Source: Prolixibacteraceae bacterium (lineage in GTDB: Bacteria > Bacteroidota > Bacteroidia > Bacteroidales > Prolixibacteraceae). Taken from it: a stretch of 64,000 nt of DNA. The stretch lies in the NCBI GenBank assembly GCA_019720755.1, contig CP081303.1, positions 2,108,001-2,172,000 of the forward strand, read 5' to 3'. This document shows positions 17,265 through 27,106 of this stretch, in pieces (positions within the stretch are counted from its first letter, which is position 1; the number at the start of each line of letters is the position of its first letter). The notes under the pieces were generated by a model. The model was not told the origin of the DNA. It worked only from the letters and a program-made list of their open reading frames with translations, and searched no databases. Made by a program: the position numbers and the translations under genes.

Positions 17265-18703
17265 CAATGTCATTAAGTTAAGCTTTAATTATATTGCATC
17301 TCTTTGATTCGTAAGTGTTTTTGGACGTTTTCTGTTATCAAATTTTCTAGTGTCTCGCTCATTTTTTCTATTCGGTCGTATAGGAATTGTGTGTTTTTTT
17401 AATAGTTCTTTAATCTGAAATATCGTTTTGGACATTTCTTGTTCTGTAAAGAATATCTCAATGATTCTATTCTTCAAGATTCCATAGGATACATTATTGT
17501 TTACTTTGTAATTGTATTTTTTAGTCCCTTTCTGTTCTTTTAATTCATCATTAATCTCTTCGATTAATAAGGTTTGGATATTGCTAACAAAAATGGTGGA
17601 ATAAAAATCTTGTAATATCACTTGTTCTGAGTTCCCTGAAAAGTTTCCAACCTTCAGTTTATTCTTCAATTCATTATAAAAAATCTCCACATTCCATCTC
17701 TTGAAATACAGGTCTTTAAATATGTTATTTCTATACTCATCTTTATCAAGAAGAGAACTTATAAGAATTTCAACAGTGCCATTTGGCAACACAACTTTAT
17801 TCATGCGTACAATGATAGTTTCATCACCAGTGTAACCTTTTTCTTTTAAACATGTTATACTTGGAGATAATTCAATCAACTTTGTTTTATCCGTACTATT
17901 CAAAAACTCTTTTGTTTCTTTATTAAAGTTCGTTTGAACTCGAAAAAGAAAGTCAATATCCCTTTTCTTATGTTGATACATCATATCAAAAGAAGGATAG
18001 CCTCTGTCATATAAAATAAGATCACCAGGAGTTGCATGCTTTATATGATCAATCGCTAAATCTCGTTCTGTTCTAGAAAGTGGCTGAAGTGTTGAATCAA
18101 TAACAAATCCATTTAATACATCATATAATAAAGAAACTCTTCCCTGAATAATAGGTTCTTTTGTATGTGGTTGATTAGATCCAAAGACTTCCATTAACTC
18201 TTTGGTATTGGGTAGAGTTAGAAGCGATCCATCTACTGCAAGGACTCTAAACTTATGCCATTTCTTATAAGTATTATCAGTATAAAATTCATCAGTAAGT
18301 TTCTTTGATAAAACATCAAACACCTTGTAATCAATCTTTTTTCTGCTTTGAACAAATGCACTCTTGGTAAAATGATCATCTGTTTTAAGTTTTTTGTCTT
18401 TGTTAAATACACCAATGATATTATCAATTTCAATAGATAGTGTCTTGGTAATTCTATTCATTAAAAAGAGAAGTATTTTCGGGAATTTTAATTTTCTATT
18501 TCTTGTAAAATCTTTGTCGTTCATTCTATATTGATTCTGTAATTCATTCGAATATATATATTGCATTATCTTTTTCAATATGAACTCAGGTGTTTTTTTT
18601 ACCATGCCTATGTTGTTGATTATGAATACAATATACGAAATATTTATCATAATAACAAGCCAAGTCATTGATAATCAACACATTACTTAACTTAATGACA
18701 TTG
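17265..18703. mobile_element. IS4-family insertion sequence, complete
   Basis: 1439 bp bounded by perfect 18-bp inverted repeats, CAATGTCATTAAGTTAAG (17265-17282) and its complement (18686-18703), flanked by a 10-bp direct duplication GCTTCGAGGC (17255-17264 and 18704-18713). It carries one intact transposase gene. Ten-base target duplications are usual for IS4 relatives. The intact ends and exact duplication suggest a recent insertion. Confidence 0.92.
17289..18668 (-). CDS. IS4-family transposase
   Basis: Up to 459 residues. The DDE site is visible as Asp146 (LAVDGSLL), Asp221 (LYDRGYPS) and Glu328 within the Y-R-E-K signature Y321-R324-E328-K335 (YFKRWNVEIFYNELKNK), characteristic of the family. 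The first 21 residues are hydrophobic and unlike typical transposase N-termini, so Met22 (position 18605) may be the true start. The frame is intact, so the element could be active. The stop lies within 25 bases of the left inverted repeat. Confidence 0.92.
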   Translation of the reverse strand: MTWLVIMINISYIVFIINNIGMVKKTPEFILKKIMQYIYSNELQNQYRMNDKDFTRNRKLKFPKILLFLMNRITKTLSIEIDNIIGVFNKDKKLKTDDHFTKSAFVQSRKKIDYKVFDVLSKKLTDEFYTDNTYKKWHKFRVLAVDGSLLTLPNTKELMEVFGSNQPHTKEPIIQGRVSLLYDVLNGFVIDSTLQPLSRTERDLAIDHIKHATPGDLILYDRGYPSFDMMYQHKKRDIDFLFRVQTNFNKETKEFLNSTDKTKLIELSPSITCLKEKGYTGDETIIVRMNKVVLPNGTVEILISSLLDKDEYRNNIFKDLYFKRWNVEIFYNELKNKLKVGNFSGNSEQVILQDFYSTIFVSNIQTLLIEEINDELKEQKGTKKYNYKVNNNVSYGILKNRIIEIFFTEQEMSKTIFQIKELLKKHTIPIRPNRKNERDTRKFDNRKRPKTLTNQRDAI

Positions 18704-18713
18704 GCTTCGAGGC
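18704..18713. repeat. Target-site duplication, right copy
   Basis: GCTTCGAGGC directly outside the right inverted repeat of the IS. Confidence 0.85.
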
Positions 18714-18795
18714 TCCCAGGTGTTGTCACTACAAATCAACACACCACAATTTGTCGCGATAAATCACCAACCAACAACATGGTTGACATATCATG

Positions 18796-18813
18796 GCAAA
18801 CACATGGGTTTGC
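18796..18813. repeat. 18-bp quasi-palindromic repeat, copy 7
   Basis: GCAAACACATGGGTTTGC, identical to the copy at 17060 and with the same flanks. Confidence 0.65.
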
Positions 18814-18942
18814 AGCTACGACACAACAAATTATCACCACAATTTGAGTCAGAAACTTTCACGACAACCACACGTAGGTGCACTCCCTTGGGCATGCCCT
18901 ACAACCTGTCATAACAATTCGCCACGACAATAATTGATGTTA

Positions 18943-18990
18943 CAACTCCTGGGAGAAAGGAAGCTCCTGCTTCCGTTGGTTATGTCAATA
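18943..18990. repeat. Partial 130-bp repeat, left arm only
   Basis: CAACTCCTGGGAG and GGAAGCTCCTGCTTCCG followed by GTCAATATGATGGAA as in the copy at 11326; the internal palindrome and right arm are missing. Confidence 0.65.
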
Positions 18991-19080
18991 TGATGGAAAC
19001 AAATCTATGCCACAAGAATAACATCTCCAAAAACATAGAGGGTTCGATATAGCAAACATCCCGACTCCATATCAACAAAA

Positions 19081-19118
19081 AAAAATAGGGTGTCCATCAT
19101 GATGGACACCCTATTTTT
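19081..19118. terminator. Bidirectional terminator downstream of fumarase
   Basis: Perfect 18-bp stem with a two-base loop: AAAAATAGGGTGTCCATC (19081-19098) and its complement (19101-19118). A-rich on the left, T-rich on the right, so it can stop transcription from either side; it serves the - strand fumarase gene. Confidence 0.88.
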
Positions 19119-19138
19119 AATATTATCGTGAAATAGAT

Positions 19139-20752
19139 CTAACGATCTTTATATTCAGCAAAGAAGTCGTTTCCTTTGTCGTCTACAATGATAAACGCAG
19201 GGAAATTTTCGATGCGAATCTTACGAACTGCTTCCATACCCAACTCTGGGAAGTCGATAACCTCTACAGACTTGATACTTGTCTTCGCAAGGATCGCTGC
19301 TGGTCCACCGATAGAACCTAGGTAGAATCCACCATGTTTCTTACAAGAGTCTGTTACTTGCTGTGAACGGTTTCCTTTTGCAACCATTACCATCGCCCCT
19401 TTGTTGGTTTGGAATTGGTCAGTATAAGGGTCCATACGTCCAGCAGTAGTAGGTCCGAAACTACCTGAAGCCATTCCTTGAGGAGTTTTAGCAGGACCTG
19501 CATAGTATACAGGGTGCTTCAACATATACTCTGGCATTGGTTTTCCACTATCCAAGATCTCTTTAATCTTCGCATGAGCGATATCACGTGCAACCACCAA
19601 TGTACCACTAAGGTTCAATCGTGTTTTCACAGGATATTTAGACAACTCAGCACAAACCTCTTCCATAGGACGATCCAAATCGATATCAATTGCTTTCACC
19701 AATTCAGGAGCATTCTCTGGAATAAATTGTGATGGGTTTTTCTCTAACTGCTCAAGGAAAATTCCCTCTTCTGTAATTTTTCCTTTTACGTTACGGTCCG
19801 CACTACAGCTTACTCCAATACCTACAGGACAAGAAGCAGCGTGACGAGGAAGACGGATTACACGAACATCATGAGTGAAATATTTTCCACCAAACTGTGC
19901 ACCTACTCCATACTCTTCACACATCTTTTGTACTCTCTTTTCCCACTCTAGGTCACGGAAAGCACGTCCACTCTCATTTCCTTCTGTTGGAAGATGGTCT
20001 AGGTATCCAGCAGATGCTTTTTTCACAGTAGCCAAGTTTACCTCTGCCGAAGTACCACCAATTACCAACGCCAAGTGATAAGGAGGACAAGCCGAAGTAC
20101 CAAGATCTTTGATCTTCGCCTTTACAAATTTAGTTAATGCATCTTCTGTCAAAAGCGCTTTGGTCTCTTGATAAAGATATGTTTTGTTTGCAGATCCTCC
20201 TCCTTTAGTTAGGAATAGGAACTCATATTTATTTCCTGGATTTGTATAAAGATCGATCTGTGCAGGAAGGTTGATTCCTGAATTTTTCTCATCGAACATA
20301 GAGAAAGGAACCACTTGTGAGTAACGTAGATTACGATCTTGGTAAGTATTGAAAATACCACGAGAAAGAGCCTCTCCATCATCGATACCAGTATATACAT
20401 CTTCTCCTTTTTTTCCAACAACAATCGCAGTACCAGTATCTTGACATGTAGGAAGTTCTCCTTCTGCTGCCACTACTGAGTTCAAAAGCATGGTGTGTGC
20501 CACAAAGCGATCGTTATCTGTTGCTTCAGGATCTTGAAGAATTTTAGCCACAGACTGCAAGTGTGCTTTTCTTAGATAGAAAGAGACATCAGCCATTGCC
20601 TCTTGTGCAAGTAGCTCTAGTCCTTTAGGATCTACTTTTAAAATCTTACGTCCGTCAAACTCAACAACTTTTATATAGTCCTTAGTTAGTAGACGATACT
20701 CTGTAGTATCTTTTCCAAGTTGAAAAGGCTTTTCATAAATAAATTCAGCCAT
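19139..20752 (-). CDS. fumA: Fumarate hydratase, class I ([4Fe-4S], single chain)
   Basis: 537 residues, the normal length of the single-chain FumA/FumB-type enzyme, which interconverts fumarate and malate in the TCA cycle or in fumarate reduction. Cluster ligands by alignment to E. coli FumA are Cys103 (PTCQDTGTA), Cys222 (SACPPYH) and Cys316 (GVSCSADRN). The substrate-site region is [15 protein letters not shown] near residue 431. Single gene with its own terminator; neighbours on both sides are unrelated. Confidence 0.95.
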   Translation of the reverse strand: MAEFIYEKPFQLGKDTTEYRLLTKDYIKVVEFDGRKILKVDPKGLELLAQEAMADVSFYLRKAHLQSVAKILQDPEATDNDRFVAHTMLLNSVVAAEGELPTCQDTGTAIVVGKKGEDVYTGIDDGEALSRGIFNTYQDRNLRYSQVVPFSMFDEKNSGINLPAQIDLYTNPGNKYEFLFLTKGGGSANKTYLYQETKALLTEDALTKFVKAKIKDLGTSACPPYHLALVIGGTSAEVNLATVKKASAGYLDHLPTEGNESGRAFRDLEWEKRVQKMCEEYGVGAQFGGKYFTHDVRVIRLPRHAASCPVGIGVSCSADRNVKGKITEEGIFLEQLEKNPSQFIPENAPELVKAIDIDLDRPMEEVCAELSKYPVKTRLNLSGTLVVARDIAHAKIKEILDSGKPMPEYMLKHPVYYAGPAKTPQGMASGSFGPTTAGRMDPYTDQFQTNKGAMVMVAKGNRSQQVTDSCKKHGGFYLGSIGGPAAILAKTSIKSVEVIDFPELGMEAVRKIRIENFPAFIIVDDKGNDFFAEYKDR

Positions 20753-21169
20753 GACTTATCTCTATTTTATTATTACTATAAACAAAATCATATAAAATAG
20801 GAGTCGCTTCAATCAGATCCCCCTACCTTAATACTGTTAACAAAGATAAGGCTTCATTTATATTACACCACGAACCACCCCTCCTTTTTACCCCTTTTGA
20901 GAGGTCAAAAGGTTAATTTAAAAAAAGTCTAAAAACCAATAAAGTGACACACATGGGTCTATTATACTGAACACCACAATAATTATCCTTCTCTATCAAA
21001 GTAAAATCATACAATGCAAATCTTTATATTTACCTTTTCTGAATCGGTTTTCCACCTAGGTTCGAATACCCTTCAGTTACCCTTCAGTTACCCTTTGGTT
21101 ACTCTAAGGGTAACTAAAGGGTAACCAAAGTCTAAACTAGATGTAACGCAAAAACGAAATAGATAGGCA
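20753..21169. other. Intergenic region between fumarase and the first adhesin-like gene
   Basis: No credible gene. Contains the fumarase promoter region (not resolved) and a hairpin-rich repeat of GTTACCCTTT units at 21068-21130. Confidence 0.5.
21068..21130. repeat. GTTACCC direct and inverted repeats
   Basis: CAGTTACCCTT occurs twice in tandem, then GTTACCCTTTGGTTAC pairs with GTAACTAAAGGGTAAC with one mismatch around a short loop. Possible strong hairpin; function unknown. Confidence 0.55.
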
Positions 21170-21211
21170 AAAAAAAGGAGAGATGGGCAAAAGGTTATGC
21201 CTTCTCTCCTT
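21170..21211 (-). terminator. Terminator of the first adhesin-like gene
   Basis: On the - strand, AAGGAGAGA (21211-21203) pairs with TCTCTCCTT (21183-21175) and is followed by a run of T (A-run 21169-21176 on +). About 60 bases past the stop at 21273. Confidence 0.8.
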
Positions 21212-21272
21212 CTTTTCATTAAGATACTATTTTAATCGATCCCGCCTTAGAGAGAGACAACACTTGATGATT

Positions 21273-24200
21273 CTATCTTCGTACAATCGTCAAGCTAGAT
21301 GGTTTCCCTTTCACTTCGATAGATAATGGAAGAGATCCTGATTCTGTACCACTCGAATCCGTAACTTTTACGATGAGTTGATGTGACCCTTTAGGGAGAT
21401 TGGTCCAAATTCCACGATAAATTCCGTCAGATCCTTTCAGGAAGGTCATTGATGGAAACAACACACCATCTAAATAGAGTCTAATAGTAGATTCTCCGAC
21501 TCCTCCAGTAATATTCACGCCCAATTCACAACTCTCTCCTTCACATAATTTAGAAGAGCGGTCTGCCATAGTGAGAGTTGGAATAAGTTCTACCACAGTG
21601 ATCGTAAAATGAGTTTCGAACCCTCTATTCCCTGAGGCATCGGTCTTCTCAAAGCGAATTAGGTGATCCCCTATACCAAAACGACTTCCACTAGGGGCTC
21701 CTTCTACACGAACTGCAACAGTCGTTCCACTACAGTTATCATGATACATTGGAATACTATAGTAAACCTCCTTAGAAGAGCTCCCTCTGGAGATACTATA
21801 TATCACATCATCTGGGGCATCTCCTACAAGTGTTGGAGTAATCGAATCCAATACATTGATTGTGGTACTACAACGACTAGTTGCTCCATTTGTATCTGTA
21901 ACCACTAGAGTAAGTGGGATATCATTACCGACATGATCACAAGTTAACTCGAGACTATTAAAGTTTCCTAAAACACTAGATTCTATCAGAAAGCTAAGAT
22001 CATCTCCATCGGCATCCGAAGATCCGCCATCCAACATTTTTGCTTCTAATACGGGATTTATAGTCTTGGAAATATAGAAATCGGGAATAGTCCCACAGAC
22101 AGCCACAGGCAGCCTATTGGTTCGACTGATATCGATGGTAACATGACCAATATTAGAAGTTTTAGAGTCGACTCCATCAAAACTAGTATCCTTGATTCGA
22201 TATCCTACCACCACCTCTTCCTCCACACCATATACAGGAGTTACCTTCAACAACCCATCTTCAAAAATTACATTTGCTAATCCACTCTTTGAAACAATTG
22301 CAAAACTCTTTGCATCAATAGTAAATGCGCCATCTCCATCCAGATCATTCGATAACGGATTGATAGAGACCGGTGTTTTATCATTGGTACTGATCACATC
22401 ATCCACCACTTGGGGAGCAAAGTCATTATAATAACTCACACCGATCTGACATTTGGCAATCGAAACCTGACCAGGCTGCTTTTGATCGGTGATGCGATAG
22501 GTAAAATAGTCTTTCGATATGGAAGGCACAAAAGTGTCCGAAGAGAAAAACTGTGCATCTGGCTCATATTCAAAGGTACCATTCGCATTTAATTTCAAAG
22601 TACCATGATGAACATCCTTTACCAAAGAGACAGTAACCCCATCCCCTTTGCCTACATCGTTAGACAAAACATTACGAGTCAGCTTGTGATAGCTAGGAGA
22701 AGTTCGTTCTAAAACAGAATATAAGTCATCGTTGGCAATAGGAATATCGTCCACCTCATTCACCACGACTGTTACCGTAGCATCCGCACTTACATCTCCA
22801 TCGAAGTCTATAAAATGGTAGGTCAAAGTATGGGTTCCAGAATAGTTCTCGGAAGGGTAATACTGAAAAGAGCCTGTTTTATCATCGAAAACAATCTCCG
22901 AGTTCGGGAAGTCACTACGAACAATCGTGTACCCTTGGATTGGTGTATCTCCCATGAAATCGTTGTCGGCAAAGGAACAGGTTAGACTCGCTCCTTCCTC
23001 TATCGTGTAACGATCATCTCGAGCAATCGGAGTAGAATCATCATCTTCGATCACTACGGTAAAATCAGCATTAGGGAGTTCAATCAAACTACTCGACGAG
23101 GTAACGGTGATCTGAAGAGATTCCTCACCCTCCTCCTCCGTGTCCTGCAATGTTGGAAGGACAAAAGAGATAGAGGTGCTTCCATCTGGAATATTCAATG
23201 TCGTTGTAGAACGGGTATAATCCACCCCATTGGTTGCAGAGATATCAGAATAGTGTAGTTCTAATGACACCTGCTCACCTACGGCAGAGGTTAGATTGAA
23301 AGGAATCGTGACAGTTGCTCCCTCCTGAATTCGAACCTCAGAAGCAAATGTAAGTTGTGGTTTGGCATCCGTGTCAATAATATAGAGAGGGACATTCATC
23401 GTCTCTGGATCAGCCAACTCATTGCCTCTAAAAGACAAATAAAACTGCTCCTGTAGCTCTTTTACACCATCAGTAACAGTAGATATTTCAACGGCCCCAC
23501 TCGTATCTCCAATCGGGATAGAGAAAGCAGTGGTTCGTACTTTTATAAAGTCGATACCAGAAGTAGCAAAAGCCGAAGAGGTCAAAGTCTTGGTCGCATA
23601 CCTCCCACTATAGATAGAGTCAATAGGAGTATCTAACTCATAAACCACTCGCAACGTTTCTCCTTCTCTGGCAGTCAGCACACTATTTGATGCAATAGAG
23701 AAATTAGGTTTCAGTTCATCATCATGAATAGAGACACGTTTCTCTGGCTCTGTCGGTAACACGGACTCATGAGCGTTGAATAGTAGAATACCAAAATCTT
23801 CTAGCGACTCCACATCATAGAACGCATCATTCAACACTTTGAAATGGATCTCTTTCTCTTGTTCCTCTGGTGCAAAGTTTAACGTCCCGTTTACACCTTG
23901 ATAATCAAGTCCATTTTTAGCGAGCTTATCCATAAAACGATAATCCACAGAGATAGCGTACCCACTCTTCTCAGAGAGTCGAACCTTAAGAGAGATATCT
24001 TGGCCTTCCGACCCATTCTCTTCAATACCGTCACTCCATCGACTATCCGTAAAGTTCATCGTAAAAGATGGTTTATCTAGATCGTTGTCTTTAATGGTCA
24101 CGTCGCACGTACCAATATTAATTTTGGACATAGTACAACGCGTAATACGAATTGAAAAGGTCTCGTCTGGTTCACGCATAACATCATCAATCAGGTCAAA

Positions 24201-26228
24201 AGAGACTATCTGTGAAGTTTCGTTGGCAGGGAAAGTTAAACCTGTTAACGAACCAATCACTTGAAAATCCTTAGACTTTTGGGCAGCCCCGACCCCAGAG
24301 GTAGTAATCAGCTCTAAATCAAAAGAGACATTGACAGGAATAGATTCGGACAAGGAAACCACCACATCCAACGACTCACCTTCTACGGCACTCTTCGTCT
24401 GTTCAATACTGATACATGGAGATAAGAATATCGGATCAGAAGGATAAGTTTTAGTTACTCTTCCATCACAATCTAGTATTGCCTCTACAGCATAAAATCC
24501 ACTCCCTGTCGTGGTATAGCTCGAAGAGGTGGCACCAGGTATTACAGACTCATTTTTATACCATCGATAACTCCAGCTCTTCTGATCATTGGCAACCATC
24601 ATACGTGTGTTGGTTGCACAAGCCTCAACCGCTCCATCCACAGCCAACTCTGGGACTGTCAATGGACGAGTACCAAAGCCAGAATAATAACCTGCCGAAC
24701 CAACATTATCACTCTCTCCATAGAGTGCCACATTAATAGGATCATTCATTATATTCTCCACCACATAATCCCCATCTGATGGAACGTTATAGGTGAAAGT
24801 TACCCAGTTATTAATTCCGCCAATATCGTAATAAGTTACCCCTGATCGTGAGCCGTTAATTCTAATATTTGGACTTCTTGTAGAGCCCTTAATTACGGTG
24901 TTAAGCCTTCTTTCTCCATCTCCTCTTACTGATTTTGCTTTAGGAATAGTCACTTTATAATCCGATGTACACTTCAATGGAGGAATAAAACTCATTCCTG
25001 TCGTTTGGGTCTTGGTAGAGGCTCCAGTGATCGTCTGATATACATAGGTTGGATGACTTGTAGTAAAATAGACAGAAGAGGATAGGTCATTAAGTATGGT
25101 ATAATTAGTCAATTTCCATCTTCTATTAACTTTCACCCATTTTTTTGCATGGTATCTGTATTTATTAAAAATTGTATAATCAAAATGATAATAATCTCCC
25201 TTATTAGCAAGGGTACGAGTAACACTTTTACGCCCTAAGTTATCGTAGAATGTAATCGTTGTATTCGGCTCGGTAGCCACCACTATCACACTCTCTCCAT
25301 TTTTTGTGTTGTTGGAGGCAATACCTTGTCCCTTCACCACGACATATTGATCTCCGACCACACGAACGGGAACAATTTGATCAAAGCCAATATCCCTACT
25401 TCGACCATTTAGTGGACTTGCAGCCCAAGATCCAGTATTCACAACAATAGGCTTCGTAGAGTTAATCTCAGTTCCTGTAGGTGCATCAAAGAGAGAGCCA
25501 TAACTTGCCTCATATTCCCTATTATTATATCCTAAGGTTACAGTTTCCCCCTTGTTTAAACGACAAGTATATTGATAGTTAGGATATCTCCCAGAACGAA
25601 TCCAATCTCTCTGGCTATTTTGACTTTTTTCCTCTTCAAACCAATCGAATCCAGGCTTAGAAACTGTCACATTGGTATTATTGGCAGTAGCAATAATAGA
25701 GATGAAATGTGAATTATATGCGTCATACTCTCGTGATTTCACACTCTTCATAAAACCAGCAAAAAATTGTGTTCCTGTTGCGACAGCTCCCTTAGAGGTT
25801 AAACTACCACCTTGGGCTCCAGTTGTAATCCGAGCATTGACAAAAAAGTCACTCTCTGCGGTTAGCACAACTCCTTTATTCGAAAGGACTTTCCCTCGAT
25901 TTCCAGGCTTTACAAACAGAGGATATTCTCCTGTTCCATACACAAAGTCTTTGATATAGGTATCAAATTTATACAAGCCAGAAGTACTACTAGAGAGTCC
26001 TACCACCGTATCAATAGGAGTTCCATCACCCCGTTTTATCAATACATCGAAAGGAGTAGGATTGTTGGTGGAGAGATATAAAGTAAAATAACCTTCCACA
26101 TCTCGTTTGTATTTGGTTACGTTTCCATAAAATGGAGGTATATAATGAACTTTAGAGAGCTGGCATAGCCCTAAAAAAGTATTAAACAAAAAAAACAAAA
26201 CAAAGGAAATCTTAATCGATCTTCTCAT
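21273..26228 (-). CDS. Large secreted IgGFc-binding-like, Calx-beta/cadherin-like multidomain protein (paralogue 1)
   Basis: 1651 residues with a signal peptide (ending near GLCQ, residue 22). Order as I read it: IgGFc-binding-type N-terminal domain (about 28-535; conserved HYIPPFYGNV, TSKGAVATGTQFFAGFM, RDIGFDQIVPV, GMSFIPPLKC), Ig-like domain (about 540-625, WSYRWYKNE), several Calx-beta repeats (about 630-1080), tandem cadherin-like/VCBS domains (about 1085-1400; each with ARDD/ANDD and GTFEYEPDAQFF-type motifs), a HYR-like domain (about 1490-1575), and a short C-terminal beta domain ending VKGKPSSLTIVRR. Probably a cell-surface or matrix adhesin. I do not recognise a standard type IX sorting domain at the end. 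No direct evidence that it binds IgG. Confidence 0.8.
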   Translation of the reverse strand: MRRSIKISFVLFFLFNTFLGLCQLSKVHYIPPFYGNVTKYKRDVEGYFTLYLSTNNPTPFDVLIKRGDGTPIDTVVGLSSSTSGLYKFDTYIKDFVYGTGEYPLFVKPGNRGKVLSNKGVVLTAESDFFVNARITTGAQGGSLTSKGAVATGTQFFAGFMKSVKSREYDAYNSHFISIIATANNTNVTVSKPGFDWFEEEKSQNSQRDWIRSGRYPNYQYTCRLNKGETVTLGYNNREYEASYGSLFDAPTGTEINSTKPIVVNTGSWAASPLNGRSRDIGFDQIVPVRVVGDQYVVVKGQGIASNNTKNGESVIVVATEPNTTITFYDNLGRKSVTRTLANKGDYYHFDYTIFNKYRYHAKKWVKVNRRWKLTNYTILNDLSSSVYFTTSHPTYVYQTITGASTKTQTTGMSFIPPLKCTSDYKVTIPKAKSVRGDGERRLNTVIKGSTRSPNIRINGSRSGVTYYDIGGINNWVTFTYNVPSDGDYVVENIMNDPINVALYGESDNVGSAGYYSGFGTRPLTVPELAVDGAVEACATNTRMMVANDQKSWSYRWYKNESVIPGATSSSYTTTGSGFYAVEAILDCDGRVTKTYPSDPIFLSPCISIEQTKSAVEGESLDVVVSLSESIPVNVSFDLELITTSGVGAAQKSKDFQVIGSLTGLTFPANETSQIVSFDLIDDVMREPDETFSIRITRCTMSKINIGTCDVTIKDNDLDKPSFTMNFTDSRWSDGIEENGSEGQDISLKVRLSEKSGYAISVDYRFMDKLAKNGLDYQGVNGTLNFAPEEQEKEIHFKVLNDAFYDVESLEDFGILLFNAHESVLPTEPEKRVSIHDDELKPNFSIASNSVLTAREGETLRVVYELDTPIDSIYSGRYATKTLTSSAFATSGIDFIKVRTTAFSIPIGDTSGAVEISTVTDGVKELQEQFYLSFRGNELADPETMNVPLYIIDTDAKPQLTFASEVRIQEGATVTIPFNLTSAVGEQVSLELHYSDISATNGVDYTRSTTTLNIPDGSTSISFVLPTLQDTEEEGEESLQITVTSSSSLIELPNADFTVVIEDDDSTPIARDDRYTIEEGASLTCSFADNDFMGDTPIQGYTIVRSDFPNSEIVFDDKTGSFQYYPSENYSGTHTLTYHFIDFDGDVSADATVTVVVNEVDDIPIANDDLYSVLERTSPSYHKLTRNVLSNDVGKGDGVTVSLVKDVHHGTLKLNANGTFEYEPDAQFFSSDTFVPSISKDYFTYRITDQKQPGQVSIAKCQIGVSYYNDFAPQVVDDVISTNDKTPVSINPLSNDLDGDGAFTIDAKSFAIVSKSGLANVIFEDGLLKVTPVYGVEEEVVVGYRIKDTSFDGVDSKTSNIGHVTIDISRTNRLPVAVCGTIPDFYISKTINPVLEAKMLDGGSSDADGDDLSFLIESSVLGNFNSLELTCDHVGNDIPLTLVVTDTNGATSRCSTTINVLDSITPTLVGDAPDDVIYSISRGSSSKEVYYSIPMYHDNCSGTTVAVRVEGAPSGSRFGIGDHLIRFEKTDASGNRGFETHFTITVVELIPTLTMADRSSKLCEGESCELGVNITGGVGESTIRLYLDGVLFPSMTFLKGSDGIYRGIWTNLPKGSHQLIVKVTDSSGTESGSLPLSIEVKGKPSSLTIVRR

Positions 26229-27106
26229 ACAATAAAATAATTAGACAACTTTTAAACCAATAACCTATAAGTATAAGAAGTATTAATGGAATAATAAACA
26301 GGAGTACTGTTATTTAGAATCCCACATATCTTGTGGAGAAATATACAAGGAGATACAAACCACACAAATAATTATATATCAAACCATTACAATAACAACA
26401 TATCCTACACAACACTCTTGCTAATCTCAAACACAGATGGAGAACAGGTAACATAAAGGCAGATACACCGAAGAACTATTTTTTAAAATATATTCTTTCT
26501 TTTTTGAATAAAACAGCAACAAATAACTCCTATACTTTCACCCATCATGAACAAGTAATCATTCATCAAATCATTAAATATAGATAAATACAAATAGTTA
26601 ATTCAAAGAATATATAAATGTAATCAAACGTTATAACATCGAGTTAAACATAGTACTAGTTGTGAAAAAAGAATAAATAACAATACTCTCAATAAAGGGT
26701 ATGACCTAAATTCACCTCCATATTTATCATTTTTTCAATAGGATTCATTGAATAAAAATCACAACGCAAACTTTCAATGAAAAGAACTTTTCGTCACGAA
26801 TTGATTCAATGCATTTAGATCTCTAAACAACTGTACTTAGAAATAGATAAGAAGACAAAGATTTTGTTTAGCTCCCCCCTTTTGACTAAAAACTAGATAT
26901 TTCATTCCTAGACTATTGGTACGAGTATCTTGACCGATTGTTGTTTGATAGGAGTAAATCGAATCATCCCAGGTATCGCATGAAACACGATAAAGATAAC
27001 AGACGAAGACTAGAAACAGTCATAATCACATAATGATCAAGCATGTACTTTTTTGAAACAACACTTGAGAACAGACAGTATAAAATTACCAGTCCTTTGA
27101 TAATCG
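26229..27106. other. Intergenic region between adhesin-like paralogues 1 and 2
   Basis: About 880 AT-rich bases with no ORF of note on either strand. It must contain the paralogue 1 promoter near its left end and the 3' end of paralogue 2 at its right. I see no clear terminator, repeat or RNA. Confidence 0.5.

Larger units (their letters stand above)
17147..18725. repeat. 130-bp palindromic repeat, copy 3, split by an IS
   Basis: Left part 17147-17264 and right part 18714-18725 join to a unit of exactly 130 bp once the IS4-family element and one 10-bp target copy are removed. Arms and internal ATTTCACGAAGTTTCGTGCAA match copies 1 and 2, with small changes. Confidence 0.8.

Noticed and set aside
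24479-24736. ORFs antisense to the large adhesin-like genes
   Set aside because: Shadows of real genes in the opposite strand; composition is His/Pro/Gln-rich as expected from antisense reading.
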